This document shows positions 1 through 6,194 of a DNA stretch of 13,382 nt, one piece after another. Both the position numbers and the translations under genes were made by a program. Every line of letters starts with the position of its first letter. The first letter of the stretch is position 1. The stretch spans positions 1 through 13,382 of the forward strand of contig JAZBPA010000356.1 of the NCBI GenBank assembly GCA_036351435.1, in the 5' to 3' direction. This DNA comes from JAAUQA01 sp036351435 (lineage in GTDB: Bacteria > Pseudomonadota > Gammaproteobacteria > Competibacterales > Competibacteraceae). Below the pieces are notes generated by a model. It ran no database searches, was not told the DNA's origin, and was given only the letters and a program-made list of their open reading frames with translations.

Positions 1-136
1 AACCGTGAGTATCTCTGATCGCCTTGTTTTTGCAAAAGTTTATATGCGGTCGCCCTGGGGCAATACCCGCTAGGATGCGCACCAATGTGCCAAAATAGGA
101 GAGTAAGTGACTAAGGTCCATAGCCTTACCCTTTTG

Positions 137-142
137 TATAAT
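137..142 (+). promoter_or_regulatory. Candidate -10 box for the His-rich gene
   Basis: A perfect TATAAT hexamer sits at 137-142. No good TTGACA-like -35 is present at the standard distance (114-119 reads AGGTCC), so a strong sigma70 promoter would need an activator or another contact. If used, transcription would start near 149 and leave a leader of about 150 nt before the ATG at 301. This is inference from one hexamer. Confidence 0.3.
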
Positions 143-150
143 GTCCCGAC

Positions 151-170
151 CAGGTGTTGAGTAACACTTG
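151..170 (+). other. Leader stem-loop upstream of the His-rich gene
   Basis: CAGGTGTT at 151-158 can pair with AACACTTG at 163-170 around a GAGT loop, an 8-bp stem with one G-U pair. It begins just after the predicted transcription start of the TATAAT promoter. A second, weaker hairpin (AGCA at 173-176 with TGCT at 181-184) follows at once. There is no U-tract, so it is not a simple terminator. A role in RNA stability or regulation is possible but unproven. Confidence 0.35.
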
Positions 171-300
171 CAAGCATCGTTGCTCTTGAATCCAATAGCT
201 TGAATCCGCTAATAAGTTTAGCGCATCGCCTGCTAATCTGTAGCTAATACTCGTCCGGTCCGGCGATGGTCAAAATCTTCACTGCTGCAGGAGTGAAAAC

Positions 301-567
301 ATGCAACACGAACACGAACATAAGCACATCCATGCGCACAAACATGCTCACGCGCATAATCACGAACATCGGCATGACGGCGTGGTGCATGCGCACCCGC
401 ACACCCACCACCATAGGCACGACCATATCCACCAACATGCCCATCCCCACCAACATGGCGGCGAAGCGCATGATCACAGTCATGAGCATGACAAACACGG
501 CATGAAACCCCACGACCACAGCCACTCAACTGAGGAGCTCGAACCGCACGACCATAGTCACGATTAA
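301..567 (+). CDS. Small histidine-rich, probably metal-binding protein
   Basis: The 88-residue product contains 36 histidines (41%), mostly in alternating H-x-H-x order from residue 3 to 52. Acidic repeats follow, with DHSH at 58-61, 72-75 and 84-87; the last two lie within PHDHSH. It has no cysteine, no aromatic residue, no signal peptide and no membrane segment, so it should be cytosolic and largely disordered. A good ribosome-binding site (AGGAG at 289-293, 7 bases before the ATG) supports expression. The low-complexity CAC/CAT composition leaves other frames open as well, but those lack such a site. Histidine runs of this kind bind Ni, Zn, Co or Cu, as in Hpn-type storage proteins and the His tails of SlyD, HypB and CDF transporters. 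Here the run is the entire protein rather than a tail. A role in metal buffering or storage is inference. The gene is convergent with the Xer-like gene, 13 bp away. Confidence 0.7.
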   Translation: MQHEHEHKHIHAHKHAHAHNHEHRHDGVVHAHPHTHHHRHDHIHQHAHPHQHGGEAHDHSHEHDKHGMKPHDHSHSTEELEPHDHSHD

Positions 568-580
568 ATCGACGGCGCGT

Positions 581-1462
581 TCAGCTCGGGTTGCAATAAC
601 GCTGAGTAGTGGCCGGGTAGGCGTGTCCCAGTATTTTTTGTATCGCGCGCAGGTCGCCACCTTCCTCACGTAACCGTTGCGCAAAACACTGGCGAAAAGT
701 ATGTGCTGTAACGTCGTTCGGCAACTGTAACAAAACCCGCAATCGGCGGATTTGGCGTTGCACGACGCCAGGGTTCAGCCGTTTACCACGGGCACCGACG
801 AACAACGGCTGATCGTCGCTTAATGAATAAGGGCAGGCCCGTAAATAATCGGCAACCAACGCGGGTACGAATGGCGCTAGCGGTACGCTGCGTCGACGAT
901 TACCGTTACCCACTAAGAGACGGGTTCCTGCGGGTGCTTGGCCGCGAGTCAGCGCCAGTGCCTCACCCAAGCGCAACCCGGACCCGTATAACAAAGCAAA
1001 TAACGCCTCATCACGTTTAGCAATCCAGGGCGCATCGCTCAATTCGGCGACGATCTGGATCACCTGGCCAGCCTCGGTCTGTGATAGGGACTTAATAACA
1101 CGGCGGGGGACGCGGGGCGCGGGGAGCTGTTTAATGAAGGGGTTATTTGCCAGTTGTCGCTCGGCAAGAAACCGAAAAAAATTACGTAGCGCCGACACGG
1201 CGCGCGCTACGGATGATGGCGCTTTGCCTGCTGTATCGAGATGCGCACAGTAATCGTTAAACTGTTCTAATTCCAAAGCCGCCAAGTGCGATAAGCTGAC
1301 CCCATTTGCAGAACGTTCCGTTAAATAGTCCAGGAATGCGCGCAAATCCTGACTGTATCCGCGTACCGTGTACTCGGAAGCTTGCTGTTCCTCGCTCAGT
1401 GCAGCAAGCCATAATTCCAGAGCAGCGGCTACATGGATATCAATAAGCAGCGGCTGGCGCAT
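581..1462 (-). CDS. XerC-like tyrosine recombinase lacking the catalytic lysine
   Basis: The 293-residue protein has the two-domain Xer layout: an N-terminal SAM-like DNA-binding domain (about residues 10-105) and a C-terminal catalytic domain (about 125-293). Visible catalytic residues are R164 (in GSGLRLGE), H254 and R257 (HTFR), H280 (LGH) and nucleophile Y289 (TTQRY). The beta-hairpin lysine of XerC/XerD, the K in GKGxKER, is replaced by Asn186 (GNGNRRR; codon AAC at 905-907 on the minus strand). The second His of the usual RHSFA is Gln258. Only four residues follow the tyrosine, against about 23 in E. coli XerC, so the C-terminal helix that contacts the partner recombinase is missing. 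I chose the ATG at 1462 because homology starts there; the frame can extend to a TTG at 1534, but neither start has a clear ribosome-binding site. It may be a diverged XerC, a specialised Xer paralogue or a decaying copy. It is not next to dapF, a common xerC neighbour. Confidence 0.75.
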   Translation of the reverse strand: MRQPLLIDIHVAAALELWLAALSEEQQASEYTVRGYSQDLRAFLDYLTERSANGVSLSHLAALELEQFNDYCAHLDTAGKAPSSVARAVSALRNFFRFLAERQLANNPFIKQLPAPRVPRRVIKSLSQTEAGQVIQIVAELSDAPWIAKRDEALFALLYGSGLRLGEALALTRGQAPAGTRLLVGNGNRRRSVPLAPFVPALVADYLRACPYSLSDDQPLFVGARGKRLNPGVVQRQIRRLRVLLQLPNDVTAHTFRQCFAQRLREEGGDLRAIQKILGHAYPATTQRYCNPS

Positions 1463-1551
1463 GGTTATTAGCTGAAGGGGTGCACAGAAACATTGGACTA
1501 TTTTTGTTGATCTAAATGTCGATAGATTGTCCAAAAGGATAACATTTCCCC

Positions 1552-2097
1552 ATGATGACCATTCGCTATTACTGGCTCTTCGGATTGGCCGTGATGATGT
1601 TAGCCGGGTGCGCTAATTCAGGCGGTTACAATCCGCTTAGAGACACCGCTTTTAAGGGGCCCACATTACAAACAGTGCGCACTGAGCTTGGTCCCGATTC
1701 CTATAAAGGCAGCCGCGTTCGCTGGGGTGGTGAAATCGCCAGAGTGGAGAATCAACGCACCGAAACCTGGTTGGAGGTTGTCGAAAAGCCCCTGCAACGC
1801 AGTGGTCGACCCCGTGATGTCAATACCAGTGAGGGGCGTTTCATCGCCCGCATCAGCGGATTTCTGGATCCGGCCATTTATGCTGCAGGCCGTCAAATCA
1901 CTGTCATAGGTAAGCTGACTGATAAAATTCAGCGAACGATAGGCGAGTACCCTTATCAATTTCCGGTGGTTGCCGTCGATAACTATCAGCTATGGGAAGT
2001 GCGCCGAGATCCAGAGGTGATTTACTATCACGATCCGTTCTGGGGGCCTTGGTATTGGCCACGCCCCTACTCCTATCGCTACTATCGTCGCTATTGA
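1552..2097 (+). CDS. slp: Slp-family outer-membrane lipoprotein
   Basis: The 181-residue product begins with a lipoprotein signal peptide: a basic, hydrophobic stretch ending in the lipobox LAGC, with Cys20 as the lipidated residue. Residues +2 and +3 are Ala-Asn rather than Asp, which favours sorting to the outer membrane. The body (about 35-155) matches the Slp/YeaY family in pattern, with VRWGGEIARVEN, a GRFIARISGFLDPAIYAAGR segment and ITVIGKL. Its length is near that of E. coli Slp (188 residues). Slp proteins are induced in stationary phase or starvation and have no defined enzymatic role. The last 25 residues are unusually rich in Tyr, Trp, Pro and Arg. An AAGGA at 1535-1539 lies 12 bases before the first of two tandem ATGs, favouring the first. 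It is divergent from the Xer-like gene and 96 bp before srfB. Confidence 0.85.
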   Translation: MMTIRYYWLFGLAVMMLAGCANSGGYNPLRDTAFKGPTLQTVRTELGPDSYKGSRVRWGGEIARVENQRTETWLEVVEKPLQRSGRPRDVNTSEGRFIARISGFLDPAIYAAGRQITVIGKLTDKIQRTIGEYPYQFPVVAVDNYQLWEVRRDPEVIYYHDPFWGPWYWPRPYSYRYYRRY

Positions 2098-2193
2098 CCG
2101 CGTCGTGCCTGAATATCCCTATTGACCAGTTGCAGCTTGGCTCGATTCACGGCATTGTAACTTGAAAAATCTCCATGCCCGTTAGGGGAAACG

Positions 2194-5103
2194 ATGCTGG
2201 CAACACTAAAACAATTCGGGCCGGTAATCAGCTTGGTTCCGGAAAGCGCCGTCCAATGCCTGGATTTCGGCTTCAACATCCATGAAATTCGGGCATCTCG
2301 CTCGTTTTTGAATGAACCCGACGAACTGGGTGGCCCACCGACCTTGATCAGTCTCTATCCCGACCGCGAAGGCAGTCAACTGGTGGATGCGGGAGGACGG
2401 ATCCCGGTTCAACAGGAAGCGATTTATTCGTTGACCGGTGCGCGCGCGTTGGAACCGTTCTTGGGTGCTTGGTTACCCGTGCCGTTTTTTCGAGTGCGGG
2501 ACACCCGCCCGGACGGCACTTACAGCTTTGATCAAGGCCCCCTCAATTGGTCTCGCGTGCGGATTGTGGAACTGGCGGAACCCGATCCGCAAAGTAACAC
2601 CCATCGGGTTACGCTGGCGTTCGATACCCACCTCATGCCGCTGCGGCAAGGTCGGCCTTATCTCGCTCCCAGTGCGCAGGACATGCAATCTGGAGAGGAA
2701 TTCAGCCTAGCTGATGAAGAAGCGGACAGCCGCGGGTTTGTTGAGCAAAAATGGATCAAGGAATGGTTGCTGAAGGCGTTTTACGCTTATGAATTGCGTC
2801 GTCGCGCGCCACGCCGGATTGATGAGGACGAGCTGCGCGGCGGGGTGGAACACATCGCCCGTTATCTCACTGTCCTGAGTTTGCTGGCTCAAGCCAAGCT
2901 GTTCCCGCGCATCCGCTTCGTATTTGTGGACAGCGTAACAGCCCGTAGTCAGTCGGTTGCCGTCGATTTGGTGCTGGATATCGGCAATTCCCGTAGTTGC
3001 GGCATTGTGATGGAAACCAGCGGCGACGATCCGCTGGACTTGAACGACAGCTACCGTTTGGAATTGCGCAGTCTGACCCAACCGGAATGGGTGTATGACG
3101 AACCGTTTCCCAGCCGGGTAGAATTCGCTCGCAGTCAGTTTGGTGACGATCGACTGTCGCGGCGTAGCGGACGCGCCAGCGCGTTTCTCTGGCCTAGCGT
3201 AGTGCGGGTCGGTTTCGAAGCGCAAGCGTTGTCTTATTTCAGCCATGGCAGCGAAGGTAGCACCGGTCTATCTACCCCGAAACGCTATTTATGGGATACC
3301 GGTAGGCGTCATCACGAATGGCGTTTCAATCGTGGTGTCGCAGGCCTCACTGGCAGCGGCGGCCCGGTAACTGCTGGTCCCTTCGTCAGTTATCTGCGTG
3401 AAGATGGCGAGGAACGGACCGAGGGAGATATGCCGGCGTTGTTGGCGTTATTTTCTCGCAGCGCGTTGATGAGCTTTTTTATCGGCGAGGTGTTGTTACA
3501 AACCTTTGTTCTGATCAACTCGCCTGCCAAGCGTTATGAACGCGCCCACGCCGATGCGCCGCGTCATTTGCGGCGGATCATTTTTACCTTACCGACCGCC
3601 ATGCCTTTGGCCGAGCGCCGCTTATACGCCAAGCGTATTCGGGTTGCCATCCGCTTGATGTGGCGTGCCCTCGGCTTGGATGACGCGCAACAACCGGAAG
3701 CCTTGCTGCAATGGGACGAAGCCACCGGTACCCAGGTGGTATTTCTATATAACGAAATCAAACACAATTTCCAGGGCGATGCGGCGTCATTATTCAAGCT
3801 GTTCGGGCGTCACCGCGACGGCTATGGTCAAGAACCGTCGCTGCGATTAGCCAGTATTGATATTGGCGGCGGCACCTCCGACTTGATCGTCACGACGTAT
3901 GAATTGGAGGGCGGCACGGCCCTGAAACCGACCCAGGAATTTCGCGAAGGATTTAATCTGGCCGGGGACGATGTGCTCAATAATCTGGTCGAACGCAATC
4001 TGTTACCTAGTTTATTAACCGGGCTTCGGCAAGCGGGGGTACACGAGCCGGCCAGTGTGTTGGCCCGGCTGCTAGGCGGTAATCGCGGCGATCAATCGGA
4101 ACACGAACGGACCCTGCGCAAGCAGTTCGCCAATCAAATCGCATTGCCGTTGGCGTTGCGCTTGTTGCATCGCTACGAAGTCGCCGATCTGAAGTTAGGC
4201 AATGAGGCGATTACCTTGCGCTTCGCCGATGTATTCGATCAGCGCACTCAACCTCATGCGCAAGTTATCGCCTATGTGGAAGACGCCGCCCGAGCTGCCG
4301 GTGGGCAAGGTTTCCGGTTGGCTGAACTGCCATTTGAAACCACGTTGATGGCTATCGATACCACGGTACGTCGCACACTTGGTCAAGTGCTCGGCGATTT
4401 GTGCGAGGTCATTTATCTATATGACTGCGATTACTTGCTGATTTCCGGGCGTCCCTGTCGGTTGCCGGCGGTGTTGTCGGCGGTACTGGCGAAGTTGCCG
4501 GTGTTATCCGATCGGATTATCGCCATGCATCATTATAAAGTCGGTCACTGGTACCCCTTCCGCGCTTTGAGCGGACGGCTCAGCGACCCCAAAACCACTG
4601 CGGTGGTAGGTGCGATGGTGTGTGCATTATCTGAGGGGCAGCTGTATAAATTCCATTTACGCAGCCGCCACCTGGGGATGAAATCGACGGCTCGTTTCGT
4701 GGGACAGTTGGAACAAACTGGACAAATCAAACAAGATAATCTGCTATTTGCCAATTTAGAGTTGGAAGACCGTAAAACTCGGGTGCCGGAAGCGACCTTC
4801 GATTTTTACGCGCCGGTGTTTATCGGGTTTCGTCAATTGAATGTTGAACGCTGGCCAGCTACTCCCTTGTATCGGGTTAATTTCGGCCAACCCCAGGATG
4901 CGCGACGTCTTGCGTTGCCGCTGAAGGTCACTCTGGAGCGCGCTTTGGATGACGAAGGCGAAGAACAGGATTTTCGCATCATTGATACCACCGACGAACA
5001 GGGTAATCCGTTACCGCGCGGGACCGTGACGCTGAAATTACAGACCTTGAAAGACGAGGAAGGCTATTGGTTGGATACCGGCATGTTTTCCATTCCGCAG
5101 TAA
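2194..5103 (+). CDS. srfB: SrfB-family protein with actin/Hsp70-type ATPase fold
   Basis: The 969-residue protein resembles the SrfB family (named for an SsrB-regulated Salmonella factor) in length and in the N-terminal pattern around SAVQCLDFGF. It carries the motifs of the actin/Hsp70 ATPase superfamily: phosphate-1 DIGNSRS at 262-268, phosphate-2 DIGGGTSD at 556-563 and an adenosine-type ISGRPCRLP at 750-758. I therefore expect ATP binding. It has no signal peptide or obvious membrane segment and is probably cytosolic. A purine-rich site (TTAGGGGAAACG) directly precedes the ATG. In Salmonella and relatives srfB sits in a srfA-srfB-srfC operon. Here neither partner is present; the neighbours are slp upstream and epmB 27 bp downstream. 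The biochemical role of SrfB is unsettled, so its function here is unknown beyond probable ATPase activity. The family call is from recognition, not a search. Confidence 0.8.
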   Translation: MLATLKQFGPVISLVPESAVQCLDFGFNIHEIRASRSFLNEPDELGGPPTLISLYPDREGSQLVDAGGRIPVQQEAIYSLTGARALEPFLGAWLPVPFFRVRDTRPDGTYSFDQGPLNWSRVRIVELAEPDPQSNTHRVTLAFDTHLMPLRQGRPYLAPSAQDMQSGEEFSLADEEADSRGFVEQKWIKEWLLKAFYAYELRRRAPRRIDEDELRGGVEHIARYLTVLSLLAQAKLFPRIRFVFVDSVTARSQSVAVDLVLDIGNSRSCGIVMETSGDDPLDLNDSYRLELRSLTQPEWVYDEPFPSRVEFARSQFGDDRLSRRSGRASAFLWPSVVRVGFEAQALSYFSHGSEGSTGLSTPKRYLWDTGRRHHEWRFNRGVAGLTGSGGPVTAGPFVSYLREDGEERTEGDMPALLALFSRSALMSFFIGEVLLQTFVLINSPAKRYERAHADAPRHLRRIIFTLPTAMPLAERRLYAKRIRVAIRLMWRALGLDDAQQPEALLQWDEATGTQVVFLYNEIKHNFQGDAASLFKLFGRHRDGYGQEPSLRLASIDIGGGTSDLIVTTYELEGGTALKPTQEFREGFNLAGDDVLNNLVERNLLPSLLTGLRQAGVHEPASVLARLLGGNRGDQSEHERTLRKQFANQIALPLALRLLHRYEVADLKLGNEAITLRFADVFDQRTQPHAQVIAYVEDAARAAGGQGFRLAELPFETTLMAIDTTVRRTLGQVLGDLCEVIYLYDCDYLLISGRPCRLPAVLSAVLAKLPVLSDRIIAMHHYKVGHWYPFRALSGRLSDPKTTAVVGAMVCALSEGQLYKFHLRSRHLGMKSTARFVGQLEQTGQIKQDNLLFANLELEDRKTRVPEATFDFYAPVFIGFRQLNVERWPATPLYRVNFGQPQDARRLALPLKVTLERALDDEGEEQDFRIIDTTDEQGNPLPRGTVTLKLQTLKDEEGYWLDTGMFSIPQ

Positions 5104-5130
5104 CTCATTTCGCACTCGACATCAATTTGC

Positions 5131-6138
5131 ATGAATCCTGTATTAACCGCCTTACTACATGCTGCAAATAAACAGCGTGATGACTCGCTAATCGTCACTG
5201 ATCCGGCTGAACTTTTCCGTCTGTTGGACTTGGATCCGGCGTTGTTGGCGGCGGCGCAAACCGCTTCTGGATTGTTCTCCTTGCGGGTGCCACGCAGCTA
5301 CGTGGCGCGGATGCGCAAGCGCGATCCCAACGATCCCTTACTGCGGCAGGTTTTGCCGATAGCCGACGAAACGATACCAACACCGGGATTCACCAGTGAT
5401 CCAGTCGGTGATTGCCAAGCACTGGTTGCGCCCGGCGTGCTGCATAAATATCAGGGCCGCGTGCTGTTGATGACCACGGGCGCTTGCGGGATTCATTGCC
5501 GGTATTGTTTCCGCCGCGATTTTCCTTACGCCCAATCCGTGGTAGGAACGCCCCAGCGGCGAGTTGCACTGGATTATTTAGCCAATCAGCCGGATGTCAG
5601 CGAAGTGATTCTCAGTGGCGGCGATCCGCTGTCATTATCCAATCGCCGTTTAGCGGTGTTGCTGGAAGAGTTGGCTGCGGTGCCCCACCTGCGACGATTA
5701 CGCATCCACAGCCGGCAACCCATCGTAATGCCTGAAAGGATTGACAGTGCTTTGCTGGAACTCCTCAACACCTCGCGCTTCAAAGTGGTGATGGTGGTCC
5801 ATGTCAATCATCCTCAGGAAATCGACAAGACTGTGCGGGCCAGCCTGGCAAGGCTTGCTGCTGCAGATGTTTGTTTGTTCAATCAAGCCGTTTTGTTGCG
5901 AGCCGTGAACGACTCTGTCGATACCCTGGTCGAGCTGAGCGAAGCATTATTCAGCGCTGGCGTAATACCGTATTATTTGCACCTGTTGGATCGGGTGCGA
6001 GGAACGGCGCATTTCGAGGTATCGGAAGACCGAGCTCGGCAGCTTATGGAAGAACTGCGCCGTTCTTTACCCGGCTACTTGGTTCCGCGCCTGGTACGTG
6101 AACAACCAGGTAAACCGGCTAAAATTCCTATACTATAA
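5131..6138 (+). CDS. epmB: EF-P lysine 2,3-aminomutase EpmB
   Basis: A radical-SAM, PLP-dependent enzyme that converts (S)-alpha-lysine to (R)-beta-lysine, which EpmA then attaches to a conserved lysine of elongation factor P to relieve ribosome stalling at polyproline. The 335-residue length fits (E. coli 342). The radical-SAM cluster motif CxxxCxxC is at C119, C123 and C126 (ACGIHCRYCFRR). The VTDPAEL segment near the N-terminus, PNDPLLRQVLP, LSGGDPL, RLRIHSRQPIV and MPYYLH-like IPYYLHLLDRV all correspond to E. coli EpmB. Lys331 near the C-terminus (KPAKIP) aligns with the lysine expected to hold PLP (inferred). The ATG gives an N-terminus equal in length to E. coli, although no good ribosome-binding site precedes it. 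It lies 27 bp after srfB and may be co-transcribed. efp and epmA are not in the window. Confidence 0.92.
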   Translation: MNPVLTALLHAANKQRDDSLIVTDPAELFRLLDLDPALLAAAQTASGLFSLRVPRSYVARMRKRDPNDPLLRQVLPIADETIPTPGFTSDPVGDCQALVAPGVLHKYQGRVLLMTTGACGIHCRYCFRRDFPYAQSVVGTPQRRVALDYLANQPDVSEVILSGGDPLSLSNRRLAVLLEELAAVPHLRRLRIHSRQPIVMPERIDSALLELLNTSRFKVVMVVHVNHPQEIDKTVRASLARLAAADVCLFNQAVLLRAVNDSVDTLVELSEALFSAGVIPYYLHLLDRVRGTAHFEVSEDRARQLMEELRRSLPGYLVPRLVREQPGKPAKIPIL

Positions 6139-6194
6139 CGACGACCATAGCGACCAACCGTGCAACTTAACCAATTAAAGGGAGTGGTAGCAGC

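Larger units (their letters stand above)
1..300. other. Gene-free leader region with several stem-loops
   Basis: I find no convincing coding frame here. The stretch contains short inverted repeats: GCGG at 46-49 pairs with CCGC at 67-70, with an inner GCC/GGC pair (52-54 with 59-61), and GCGCA at 77-81 can pair with TGTGC at 86-90 across a CCAA loop. It also has a 9-bp direct repeat (CTTGAATCC at 185-193 and 199-207) and three copies of GCTAAT (208, 232, 243). It could be the tail of an upstream transcript followed by the control region of the His-rich gene at 301. I do not recognise a known RNA family in it. Confidence 0.4.

Noticed and set aside
233..529. Two minus-strand ORFs opposite the His-rich gene
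   Set aside because: They are the complements of CAC/CAT repeats, rich in Val, Met and Gly or Arg, with no ribosome-binding site. The plus-strand frame explains them.
581..700. A frameshift that would restore a normal XerC C-terminus
   Set aside because: I read the alternative frame beyond the tyrosine; it gives RAERAVDLI-type sequence that does not resemble the XerC tail, so a simple frameshift is not supported.
1463..1551. A dif-like Xer recombination site or a firm slp promoter between the Xer-like gene and slp
   Set aside because: A small dyad (ATCTA at 1510-1514, TAGAT at 1523-1527) is present, but it does not resemble the dif consensus, and no -35/-10 pair has acceptable spacing.
2707..3246. 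A 179-codon minus-strand ORF inside srfB
   Set aside because: It lies entirely opposite the conserved srfB frame, has no family resemblance and is explained by the GC-rich codon pattern of srfB.
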